From assembly GCF_021432385.1 (NCBI RefSeq), contig NZ_JAEACT010000002.1:1011501-1075500 (forward strand): a stretch of 64,000 nucleotides of DNA, in the 5' to 3' direction. This document shows, piece after piece, positions 27,041-36,500 of the stretch. A program made the position numbers and the translations under genes. The notes under the pieces were generated by a model. That model was given only the letters and a program-made list of their open reading frames with translations, had not been told where the DNA came from and did not search any database. Within the stretch, counting starts at the first letter, position 1. Every line of letters begins with the position of its first letter. The DNA comes from Clostridium hydrogenum. Its GTDB lineage: Bacteria > Bacillota > Clostridia > Clostridiales > Clostridiaceae.

Positions 27041-27901
27041 TTGACAAAAATAAAAAAAACATTGAAGATGAGAAAGAGAAAAAGTATTTTAATTGCTACT
27101 ATAGTGGTAATTAGTATATGTGCTATTTGTATATTTGAAAGCAATTATGTTAAGAAGGCTAATGTTAGTGCTTCCAATATTCATATTAAGAAACATAAAA
27201 AAGTTGTCATTAAAAAGAATAAAATAAAAAAAGTTGTTATGAGTAGTGTTAATGATTGCAATATAGAAGCTTGTAAGCCTGGGGAAGTTTTCCCGTGGGA
27301 ACTTCAAAGAAGCAATCCCAATAAAATAGCATATTTAACTTTTGATGATGGTCCATCGATAAATAATACAAAGAAAATATTAAATATTCTTGATCAAAAT
27401 AATATAAAAGCAACGTTTTTTTTAATAGGTAAAAATGCTGAGAGGTATCCAGAACTTGCAAAATTAGAAGTAGCTGATGGTCAATCTGTTGCTAATCATA
27501 CTTATAGCCATTTTTTAAATTACAGGGAATCGCCTGAAGCATTTTTAGAAGATACAAATAGATGTGATACAGTATTAAAATCTATACTTGGAGATAAATA
27601 CATACCTAAATTCATGAGGTTCCCAGGAGGTTCTTGGGGAAATAGGCTAGAACCTTTTAGGGCGGCTGTAGCGGCTGCAGGATATAGATTTGTAAATTGG
27701 AATGCCCTTAATGGCGATGCAGAACATCCTTTTGTACCAGTGGATGCATTGATTAACCATGTAGAAAGAGATGTTCAAGGAAAAAATAAAGTATTGATAT
27801 TAATGCATGATGCTCCAGCTAAAACAACAACTGTACAAGCCCTGCCAGCAATAATACAATATTTGAAATCGCAAGGATTTACTTTTGGAAAACTTGTATA
27901 A
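27041..27901 (+). CDS. Membrane-anchored polysaccharide deacetylase (NodB domain), paralogue 2
   Basis: 286 residues from the TTG at 27041 with the same 'gaaggtgaaactattg' arrangement as the upstream copy. It has a signal anchor (about 14-31), a lysine-rich linker, then NodB motifs 'YLTFDDGPSINNTKKIL', 'VANHTYSHFLNY', 'PKFMRFPGGSWGN' and 'VLILMHDAPAKTTTVQALPA'. It differs from paralogue 1 mostly in the linker and in a shorter insert after 'FPGG'. It probably acts on cell-wall glycans outside the membrane. Its promoter region resembles that of the ABC exporter at 29.6 kb. Confidence 0.88.
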   Translation: MTKIKKTLKMRKRKSILIATIVVISICAICIFESNYVKKANVSASNIHIKKHKKVVIKKNKIKKVVMSSVNDCNIEACKPGEVFPWELQRSNPNKIAYLTFDDGPSINNTKKILNILDQNNIKATFFLIGKNAERYPELAKLEVADGQSVANHTYSHFLNYRESPEAFLEDTNRCDTVLKSILGDKYIPKFMRFPGGSWGNRLEPFRAAVAAAGYRFVNWNALNGDAEHPFVPVDALINHVERDVQGKNKVLILMHDAPAKTTTVQALPAIIQYLKSQGFTFGKLV

Positions 27902-27911
27902 AAAAATGAGT

Positions 27912-28170
27912 GGTTGTCGCAATAAGCTTATTTAATACGTAATTTAAAATTATTGCGAACAAAGGTGTAGTGCAAAACAAAATAATAAGTGGGAGTTCTG
28001 CATAAAAATGATGTGATTAATAGCATCTTGAAACCTTAAATAAAATTAATAAATCTAAGAGACTAAATCGCAAAATTTTATTTAAATGTTTCTTCAACGC
28101 TATTCCTCACATCATTTTTTTATGCAGAGCTCCCACTTATTATTTAAGTTTTTGTACTACACCATTGTTT
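27912..28170. repeat. B-type long-hairpin element, copy B4, with outer H segment
   Basis: The left part begins 'gttgtcgcaataagcttatt' (inverted copy near 51000-51048). Then 'gaacaaaggtgtagtgcaaa' and arm 'agtgggagttctgcataaa' pair with the right arm 'tttatgcagagctcccact' and 'gtactacaccattgtt'. The family core is reduced to 'ttaataaatctaagagacta'; the inner fold-back is lost. The left end lies ten bases after the deacetylase 2 stop. Confidence 0.7.
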
Positions 28171-28264
28171 GGGTAAGTTTTTAATATCTATTTAAACTAG
28201 TTCAACTGCCAAAAGTTCCTGCATCTAAACTTTGTAATACGAACTTATTTAAACATTGGAAATA

Positions 28265-28563
28265 AAGGTGTGGTACAAGTATCAAAATAACAAGGGACAG
28301 GTGCATTAAAAAAATGATGTGGTATACGAGTGTCGAAGAAATATTTAAAATAAAGTTGTATAAACCTTAGTGGGGAATTTTTTGAAAACTTTAGAACTTT
28401 CAATTGTTTGAGCTTCTTCTCAGCGAGTTATTGAAAGTTCTTAAGTTTTCAGAAAATTTGCCACTTAGATTTATTAATTTTATTTAAGATTTCGAGATAC
28501 TCGTATACCACATTATTTTTAATGTACCTGTCCCTTGTTATTTGGTTTTGCACTACACCTTTG
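28265..28563. repeat. B-type long-hairpin element, copy B3
   Basis: The outer arms 'aaaggtgtggtacaagtatc' / 'gttttgcactacaccttt', then 'aataacaagggacaggt' / 'acctgtcccttgttatt', then 'gatgtggtatacgagt' / 'actcgtataccacat', enclose the core 'tcaattgtttgagctt' ... 'gagttattgaaagttc'. It is the longest B stem in the window, about 300 bp. Confidence 0.8.
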
Positions 28564-28588
28564 TTCACAATATTTAAAACATAGCCTT

Positions 28589-29482
28589 TTATTTAAATAA
28601 TTCCTCATTTAAAATATAGTCCTTTGAAAAAGTGTCTAAAAAATTTTTGGCAGCAGAAGAGATATATCCATTTTTAATCCATATTGCAGCTATTTGAGTT
28701 GATAGGGCTTTATTATCAATTTCTTTATAAATTAAATCGGAAGCTCCTATAAGTTTTAATGAAGATTTTGGAACAATGGCTATTCCAAGTCCAGCATTTG
28801 CCCACAGCAGCGAAGTTCTTGCATCTTCATTTTTGCAAAATATATTTGGTTCAAAGTCGGCATTTTGACATGCTTCATATATGAGTTTTTCAAATCTTTT
28901 ATAAAAAATCAAAGGCTTGTCTGCTAATTCTTTAATATTAATAATTTTATTATCAGTCCAATTTAAATCTTTAATCATTGCTGCAACCATAGGTTCTTTG
29001 GGTAAGTAAATACAGTTTATAGCTGTTGGATTAAATGGAGTTCTAACTATTCCTATTTCAATGATACCCTTATTTAATAAATCCAGTAATTCATATGTAT
29101 TTCCTTCACGTATTTCAAAGTTTATGAAGGGATATTTGTTATGAAAGGTATTAAGCCTACTAGTTAAAAGGGCGGCTCCTGAAGAAGAAACTGTTCCTAT
29201 AGAAAGTGTTCCGTGGGTTCCATTTTTAAAATCCTTTAATTCACTTATAGTAGTTTCGGTCAAACTTAGTATTTGTTTTGCTCGGTTATAGAGCATAAGC
29301 CCGGCATCTGTTAATTTTATGCTGCGACTTCCTCTTTCAGCAAGCTTTACACCTAGTTCATTTTCAAGGCTTTTTAACTGATAGCTTAAAGGTGGCTGTG
29401 CAATGTGAAGTTTTTTTGCAGCATTAGTTATTTGGCCTTCTTCCGCTATTGTGTAAAAATACTTTAATTGTTTAATATCCAT
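28589..29482 (-). CDS. LysR-family transcriptional regulator
   Basis: 297 residues from the ATG at 29482 ('MDIKQLKYFYTIAEEGQITN'), preceded by AAGGAGACC; the longer frame to 29536 runs into repeat D2. The N-terminal winged helix-turn-helix ('NAAKKLHIAQPPLSYQLKSL') is a textbook LysR helix, followed by the effector-binding domain ('GTLSIGTVSSSGAALLTSRL', 'IEIGIVRTPF'). It is divergent from the ABC exporter genes, the usual arrangement for a LysR protein and its target, so it may control the exporter. The ligand is unknown. Confidence 0.9.
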   Translation of the reverse strand: MDIKQLKYFYTIAEEGQITNAAKKLHIAQPPLSYQLKSLENELGVKLAERGSRSIKLTDAGLMLYNRAKQILSLTETTISELKDFKNGTHGTLSIGTVSSSGAALLTSRLNTFHNKYPFINFEIREGNTYELLDLLNKGIIEIGIVRTPFNPTAINCIYLPKEPMVAAMIKDLNWTDNKIINIKELADKPLIFYKRFEKLIYEACQNADFEPNIFCKNEDARTSLLWANAGLGIAIVPKSSLKLIGASDLIYKEIDNKALSTQIAAIWIKNGYISSAAKNFLDTFSKDYILNEELFK

Positions 29483-29497
29483 AAGGTCTCCTTCTAG

Positions 29498-29600
29498 AGA
29501 TAAACCACTTGAAACTTCAAAATTAATTTGTATCAAAATGACGTTTTCTTGGCATTATGATGCAAATTGATTTTGGTAGTTGAAATGGTATATCTATATA
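29498..29600. repeat. D-type inverted-repeat element, copy D2
   Basis: It starts 'agataaaccacttgaaactt' and ends 'agttgaaatggtatatct'. The internal 'aattaatttgtatcaaaatg' and 'ggcattatgatgca' match copy D1 at 9210. It lies in the promoter region between the LysR gene and the ABC exporter. Confidence 0.7.
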
Positions 29601-29717
29601 AAAAAAGTATATAAGCTATATATATTATGTATTTTTAATATACATTTGTCTTTGTTATAATAATAAATGAAATTAGAAATATATTCAACAAAAATCGCAT
29701 TTTGAGGAGGTTACAAT

Positions 29718-31469
29718 TTGGTTAAATTAGTACTAAGATTTGTAAAACCATATAAGAAACAAGTTATTTTAGCACCGATATTTAAATTATTTGAGGCAAT
29801 ATTTGAAATATTGTTGCCTACAATTATGATTTTAATTGTGGACAAGGGAATAAAAATTAGAAGTACATCTTACATATTAGAAATAGGTGGAATAATGCTT
29901 CTTATAGCGACACTAGGGGTTGCTTCAGCATTTACTTGTCAGTATTTTTCATCTATAGCATCTCAAGGTTTTGGAACAATTTTGAGAAGGGAGTTATTTA
30001 AAAAGATAGGTACTTTATCATATAATGAAATAGATGAATATGGAACGGCTTCACTTATTAATCGTGTTACAAACGATGTAAATCAGCTGCAACTAGCCTT
30101 AGCTATGTTTATGAGACTTGCTATAAGAGTGCCTTTTTTATGCATAGGCGGAGTTACAATGGCATTATTTCTTGATGTAAAACTTGCAATAATATTGATT
30201 GTATCTATACCTATATTTGCAATTGTTTTATACTTAATTATGTCAAGGACACTTCCACTTTACAAAACTGTTCAAAAAAGGTTGGATAAATTAGCATTAA
30301 TACTTAGAGAAAATTTATCTGGAATAAGGGTTATAAGAGCATTTTCAATGGTACAATATGAAAAAGAAAGATTTCAAAAATCAAATGAAATTCAAACAAA
30401 TACTTCAGTTCGTGTAGGAAAAATATCAGCATTAATGAATCCAATTACTAGTGTGATAATGAATTTTTCTATTTTATTTATATTATGGTTTGGAGCTATT
30501 AGAGTAAATAATGGTTTACTTACAAATGGAAAAATAATTGCATTTATAAATTATACCAACTCAGTTTTATCTGCACTTATTATTGTTGCAAATCTTATTG
30601 TTACCTTTACAAAAGCTTCTGCAAGTGGTGTACGTGTAAATGAAATTTTTGATACAAAATCAAGCATAGAATACAATGAAAATTTAGCGGTAGATAACAT
30701 ATCAAAACAAAAAACAGCTTTAATAAAATTTGAAAATGTATCTTTTGCATATAAAAATGCTAAGAAGAGCTCCATATCTAATTTTTCTTTTGAAATAGAA
30801 AAGGGGGAAACTGTTGGAATAATAGGTAGTACCGGTTCTGGAAAAACAACTCTTATAAATTTAATTCCAAGACTATATGATGCAACTGAAGGAAAAGTAT
30901 TAATAAATGGAATTGATGTTAGAGAATATCCTAAAGAAGAAATAGGAAATAAAATAGGTGTAGTACCACAAAAGTCAATTTTGTTTTCTGGAACAATTGC
31001 AGAAAATATAAGATGGGGAAAAGAAGATGCAACTATGGAAGAAGTTAAATGGGCAGCTAACATAGCGAAAGCATCAGAATTTATAGAGAGATTTCCAACA
31101 AAATATGATACAAAAATTTCTCAAGGCGGTGTAAATGTATCAGGAGGACAAAAGCAAAGACTTGCTATAGCAAGAGCACTTGTACGTAAACCAGAAATAC
31201 TAATTATGGATGATAGCTTAAGTGCCTTGGATTATGCTACTGATGCTGCACTTAGGTCAGATCTTAAGAGAAGTACAAAAGGAATGACAGTTATTATGGT
31301 AAGCCAAAGAATAAGTACAATTAAGGCATCAGATAAAATAATAGTTTTAGATAATGGAAAAATTTCAGGAATCGGAAACCACAGAGAATTGATGAGAAGC
31401 TGCAATGTATATAAGGAAATTTATAATTCTCAGCTTTCAAAGGAGAGTGATCGCGATGAAGAAGAATAG
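29718..31469 (+). CDS. ABC exporter half-transporter, subunit 1 (degenerate ATPase site)
   Basis: 583 residues from the TTG at 29718 (site GAGGAGG). The N-terminal ~320 residues hold six TM helices of the type I exporter fold. The nucleotide-binding domain carries Walker A 'GSTGSGKTT', signature 'NVSGGQKQRLAIARA' and Walker B 'ILIMDDSLSALD', where the catalytic glutamate is replaced by aspartate. The switch histidine position reads 'VSQRIS', so the site is degenerate as in heterodimeric exporters such as BmrC/BmrD. The next gene overlaps by 14 bases and supplies the canonical partner. The substrate is probably a drug, lipid or peptide. Confidence 0.9.
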   Translation: MVKLVLRFVKPYKKQVILAPIFKLFEAIFEILLPTIMILIVDKGIKIRSTSYILEIGGIMLLIATLGVASAFTCQYFSSIASQGFGTILRRELFKKIGTLSYNEIDEYGTASLINRVTNDVNQLQLALAMFMRLAIRVPFLCIGGVTMALFLDVKLAIILIVSIPIFAIVLYLIMSRTLPLYKTVQKRLDKLALILRENLSGIRVIRAFSMVQYEKERFQKSNEIQTNTSVRVGKISALMNPITSVIMNFSILFILWFGAIRVNNGLLTNGKIIAFINYTNSVLSALIIVANLIVTFTKASASGVRVNEIFDTKSSIEYNENLAVDNISKQKTALIKFENVSFAYKNAKKSSISNFSFEIEKGETVGIIGSTGSGKTTLINLIPRLYDATEGKVLINGIDVREYPKEEIGNKIGVVPQKSILFSGTIAENIRWGKEDATMEEVKWAANIAKASEFIERFPTKYDTKISQGGVNVSGGQKQRLAIARALVRKPEILIMDDSLSALDYATDAALRSDLKRSTKGMTVIMVSQRISTIKASDKIIVLDNGKISGIGNHRELMRSCNVYKEIYNSQLSKESDRDEEE

Positions 31470-33204
31470 TTTTTTTAGATTAGTAAAATATATTGGAAAG
31501 TATAAATTATACTTAGTCGTGTCACTTATTTGTGCACTTATCAGTAATGTACTCGCAGCTTTTATGCCTTTTATTGTAGGAAAGGGCATAAATAAGATTG
31601 TTGGAGAAGGTAAAGTTGAATTTGGTACTTTATCAAAAATAATAATGATTTTAGCCGTTGTATATGTTATTAGTTCATTGTTTACTTGGATATTCACAGT
31701 TATAGCAAATATCATAGCCTTTGGAACTGTTAAGGACATAAGAAATGAAGCGTTTGAAAAAATTAGTACTCTTCCACTTAGCTATTTTGATAGAAATCCC
31801 CATGGAGATATAATGAGTAGGCTTACAAATGACATAGATGCTATTTCAGATGGTTTATTTCAAGGAATAACTCAATTTTTCCCTGGAATTGTAACTATAG
31901 TAAGTTCACTTGTTTTAATGTTTACTTTAAGTATAAAAATAACTTTAGTTATAGTTGTTATGACACCTTTATGCTTTTTAATTGCTTCTTTTATAACAAA
32001 GAGATCAAATAAAATGTTTAAGGAACAGCAAAGAACTGTAGGAGAATTAAATGGATATGCTGAGGAGATTATTGGAAGTCAGAAGGTAGTAAAGGTATTT
32101 GGATATGAAAAACGTGCTGAAGAAAAATTTAACGAGATTAATTCAAGGCTTTATAAATGTGGACAACAAGCACAATTTTATTCATCTTTAACAAATCCAG
32201 CAACTAGATACGTAAATAATGTTACCTTTGCTTTAGTTGGTGTTGTTGGAGGCTTACTTTCAGTTTTGACTGGACTTAGTGTAGGTACAATATCAAGTTT
32301 TTTGACATATGCAACTCAATTTTCGCAGCCAATAAATAACGTAACTAGTGTGGCAACCCAGCTTCAGGCTGCAATTGCATCTGCTGAAAGAGTATTTGCA
32401 ATAATAGATGAAACTCCAGAACTAGAAGATATTGATAAAACAAAAGAAATCACTAATTGTGAAGGAAATATAAGCTTTCATGATGTATCTTTCTCATATG
32501 TAAAAGAGGTACCACTAATTAATAACTTTAATGCAGACATAAAAAAAGGAAGTACTATTGCTATTGTTGGACCTACAGGTGCAGGTAAAACTACTATGGT
32601 AAATTTACTTATGAGATTTTACGATATAACTAATGGTAAGATATTAATTGATGGTACTAATATATATGAAATTAAAAGGGAGAATCTTAGAGGTTTATTT
32701 GGAATGGTACTTCAAGATACCTGGCTCTTTGAAGGTACCATAAGAGAAAACATAGCTTATGGAAAGTTAGATGCTACGCAGGAAGAAATTGAAACTGCAG
32801 CAAAAGAAGCCTATATTGACAGCTATATTGAAAAGCTACCAGATGGCTATGATACAGTTATTACAGAATCAGGTGCAAATCTTTCAGAAGGTCAAAAGCA
32901 GTTACTCACTATAGCAAGAGTTATGCTTATAAAGCCTCCAATGCTAATACTTGATGAGGCAACCAGCAGTGTTGATACTAGAACAGAAGCAAAAATACAA
33001 AGTGCATTTTTATCGATTATGAAAGGTAGAACAAGCTTTGTTATAGCTCACAGGCTTTCAACTATACGTGACGCTGATGTAATCTTAGTAATGAACAATG
33101 GAGAAATTGTTGAAAGAGGAAATCATGAGGAACTCTTAAATAAAGGTGGGGTTTATGCTAAGCTTTATGAAAGCCAATTTAAGAATTCGGAAGAAGCAGT
33201 TTAA
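31456..33204 (+). CDS. ABC exporter half-transporter, subunit 2 (canonical ATPase)
   Basis: 582 residues from the ATG at 31456 (site AGGAGAG); the upstream in-frame ATG at 31405 lies inside the first gene. Six TM helices are followed by a full nucleotide-binding domain: Walker A 'GPTGAGKTT', signature 'LSEGQKQLLTIARV', Walker B 'MLILDEATSSVD' with the catalytic Glu, and 'AHRLST' with the switch His. With subunit 1 it forms a heterodimer with one active site. The NRPS gene follows after 345 bases on the same strand, so export of the NRPS product is a reasonable guess. Confidence 0.92.
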   Translation: MKKNSFFRLVKYIGKYKLYLVVSLICALISNVLAAFMPFIVGKGINKIVGEGKVEFGTLSKIIMILAVVYVISSLFTWIFTVIANIIAFGTVKDIRNEAFEKISTLPLSYFDRNPHGDIMSRLTNDIDAISDGLFQGITQFFPGIVTIVSSLVLMFTLSIKITLVIVVMTPLCFLIASFITKRSNKMFKEQQRTVGELNGYAEEIIGSQKVVKVFGYEKRAEEKFNEINSRLYKCGQQAQFYSSLTNPATRYVNNVTFALVGVVGGLLSVLTGLSVGTISSFLTYATQFSQPINNVTSVATQLQAAIASAERVFAIIDETPELEDIDKTKEITNCEGNISFHDVSFSYVKEVPLINNFNADIKKGSTIAIVGPTGAGKTTMVNLLMRFYDITNGKILIDGTNIYEIKRENLRGLFGMVLQDTWLFEGTIRENIAYGKLDATQEEIETAAKEAYIDSYIEKLPDGYDTVITESGANLSEGQKQLLTIARVMLIKPPMLILDEATSSVDTRTEAKIQSAFLSIMKGRTSFVIAHRLSTIRDADVILVMNNGEIVERGNHEELLNKGGVYAKLYESQFKNSEEAV

Positions 33205-33229
33205 TTTTATACACAAATTTTAAACATTG

Positions 33230-33345
33230 CGAACTAAGTGTAGTGCAAAATAGTATTGAGCAGTTGCATTAAAAATAAAGTGGTATATGAGTAGCTCGAA
33301 ATTTTAAATACTCGTATACCGCTTTATTTTTTATACATCAGTTGA
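33230..33345. repeat. B-type element, copy B5 (core deleted)
   Basis: The arms 'agcagttgcattaaaaataa' and 'agtggtatatgagtag' pair with 'ctcgtataccgctttatt' and 'ttttatacatcagtt'. The left flank carries the family's 'taagtgtagtgcaaaa'. The central fold-back is absent, leaving a short loop. The remaining 200 bases up to the NRPS start show no ORF; a sigma-A-like promoter was not clear. Confidence 0.65.
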
Positions 33346-33549
33346 AAAAATTTATTCATAATTAAACTTAATTAGATTACTAAAATTCATAATATAATTT
33401 CTTATATTTAACATAATAACTTAGGCTACTTCTTATGAAAAGTAAAAATAAGTCATTTGTGTTAACTATATTACAAATCAATCTTGTTTGAAACAAAAAA
33501 GTTGACGTGATAATATTATGATGAAAGTAATTTGAGAAAGAAGGCAATT

Positions 33550-36500
33550 ATGGTGTTAAATGACATTAAGGATTTAAAACAAGTAGATAAATGTGAACTT
33601 ACTGAATATCAAAAAAATATTTGGTTAGAACAAAAAGTGCATCCAGATAGTTCATTATTTAATATTGGTGGTTATATGAAAATAAGTGGTGAAATAAAGT
33701 TAGATATTTTAGAAAAAGCAGTTAATTTTTTAATAAAAGAAGCAGACGCCTTAAGAACAATAATAGATGATACTAGTGAAGAGCCTATTCAGAAATATAT
33801 AGTAAATATTGATTATAAACTTCCATTTCATGATTTCTCAAACCAAAGCAATTCCATAGAATATTCTCTTAAATGGTTGCAACGAGAGATGACAAAACCC
33901 TTCAAAGAAAACGATATCCTTTTTCAATTTCAATTAATAAAAGTCAATAAAAATTTATATTATTGGTTCACAAAGTTTCATCATATCATTACAGACGGAT
34001 GGTCAATTTCCCTTATTCATAAAAGGATAATTGAAATCTACAATAAACTTTTAGCTGGAGAAATAGAAATTGAAAAAAAATTATACCATTACAAAGACTT
34101 TGTTTTTAAAAATAAGGAATATTTGAGTTCCAAAGCTTGTAAAAGAGATGAAATATTTTGGAATAAAAAATTAGAAAGTTTGCCAGAAAGTATTATGCCT
34201 AAGAAACTAAAGGGTAATTTGGTTAGTTCTAAGAAGACTTTGATTATAAAACGTTCCATTTATGATAAAATAGAAAAGTTTAGCAAGGAAAATGGTTGTT
34301 CTGCGTTTCACTTTATTTTAGGAACAGTATTTATATATTTTTCAAAAGTTTATGGAAAAGATGAATTTGCAATTGGAGTACCTGTTTTAAATAGAAAAGA
34401 TGATAAGGAAAAAGCTACTGTAGGAATTTTTTCAAATGTTTTGCCATTTGAAGTGAAAATTGACCAAAGATTAAATTTTGTGGAATTTATGGTTAAGATG
34501 AAGAAAGAATTAGTAGAATGCTATGAGTATGAAAGATTTCCTTTAAAATGTTCGGTTAGAAAAAGTGACAATGGAAGAAAATATGAAAAAAGTTTATTTG
34601 ATATAGCGTTTTCATACTTAAAACATGATTATTCATATCAGTTTTCAAATTGTAAGACTGAATATAAATTACTTACACACCAATGTGAAAAAAATGCTTT
34701 GACAATTTTTGTGAGCGATTTTAAAGGTGAAGAGGCTGTAAATATAGATTTCGATTATCAAATTGATATGTTTGATAAAAATTTTCCTATTGAAAATGTA
34801 ATTGCGGATTTTGAACATTTATTATATGAAACTATTGAAAATCCATATAAAGCTCTTTTAAAAATAAGTATATTAACAAAAGTTGAAATGAAAAAGATTA
34901 TGTATGAGTTTAATAACACTAAAATGGAATATCCAAGAAATAAAACAATAGTTAAGTTGTTTGAGGAGCAGGTAGAAAAAACACCTCAAAATACAGCTGT
35001 TGTATTTAAAAGTTCTAGTATAACTTATGAGGAATTAAATAATAAGGCAAATAAACTTGCACGAGTATTGAGAAAAAAAGGTATAGGAGCGGAGAATATT
35101 GTAGGCATAATGGTTGAAAAATCTATAGAACTTATAGTAGGTATGATGGCAATATTAAAGTCTGGAGGAGCTTACTTACCAATAGATCCTAATTACCCTA
35201 AAAGGAGAATTGAATATATATTAGAAGATAGCAAAGCTAAAATATTAATTAGTAAGGGTAACTTAGCAGCTGAAATAAAGTTTTCCGGTGTAATGCTTGA
35301 TTTAAAAGGTGACGAGTTTTATAAAGAAGATTCATCAAATCTTAATAATATAACTACTTCAAATAATCTTGCATATGTAATATATACCTCAGGAACAACA
35401 GGTGTTCCAAAAGGAGTATTAATTGAACATAGAGCTCTAGTTAACATGGTTTTTTGGCATAAAAATTATTATTCAGTTACCTCAAAGGATAGAGCATCAA
35501 TGTATGCATCTAATAGTTTTGATGCTTCAATTGGTGAAACTTTTCCATATTTATTATCAGGAGCAACTTTATATATAATACCTGACAGCATTAGGTTAGA
35601 TCTGATTAAACTAAATAAATATTATGAGGAAAATTGCATAACTAATAGCTTCTTACCTACACAGTTTTGCGAAATGTTTATGAAACTAAAAAATAATTCA
35701 CTTAAACATCTTATGACAGGTGGAGAAAAACTAAAATCTTTTTTTAAGAATAATTACAGCACGACAAATTGCTATGGACCTACAGAGACAACAGTTTTGG
35801 TAGCGGCATTTACTGTTGATGATGAATATGAGAATATTCCAATTGGAAAACCAATAGCAAATACAAAAATATATATTGTTGATAAATATAATAATTTGCA
35901 GCCTATAGGGGTAACAGGGGAAATTTGCATTTCTGGAGATGGACTTGCAAGAGGCTATTTAAATAGATTAGAGCTTACAAGAGAAAAATTTGTGGAAAGC
36001 CCTTTTGAAGATGGAAAAAGAATGTATAAGACAGGAGATTTAGCTAGATGGCTGCCCAATGGAAATATAGAATATATAGGAAGAATAGATAATCAGGTAA
36101 AGATAAGAGGGTTTAGAATAGAATTAGGTGAAATAGAAACTCAAATTTTAAAATTAGATAAAGTGAAGGAAGCAGCAGTATTAGCAAGGCAGGATGAAAA
36201 CGGAAATAAATATGTATGTGCATATGTAGTTATAGAAGATAAGTTTCATATTAAAGACTTAAAAGAAGAATTAGCGGACAAGCTGCCAGATTACATGCTT
36301 CCAACATATTTTATACAAATGGAACAAATGCCACTAACGACAAATGGGAAGATAAATAAAAAACTGCTTCCAAAACCTGAGAATAGTATAAGTACAGAAA
36401 TAAAATATGAAGCGCCAAGAAATGATGTTGAAAAAGAATTATTTAAACTTTGGAAAAGCCTATTAAATGTAAATAAAATAGGAATAAATGATGATTTCTT

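Noticed and set aside
29483..29536. N-terminal extension of the LysR regulator
   Set aside because: The extra codons come from the D2 repeat and its flank; the ATG at 29482 has the AAGGAG site and the family's usual N-terminus.
30551..31063. 170-codon frame opposite the ABC exporter gene
   Set aside because: It is antisense to the conserved ATPase motifs and has no family resemblance; a shadow of the real gene.
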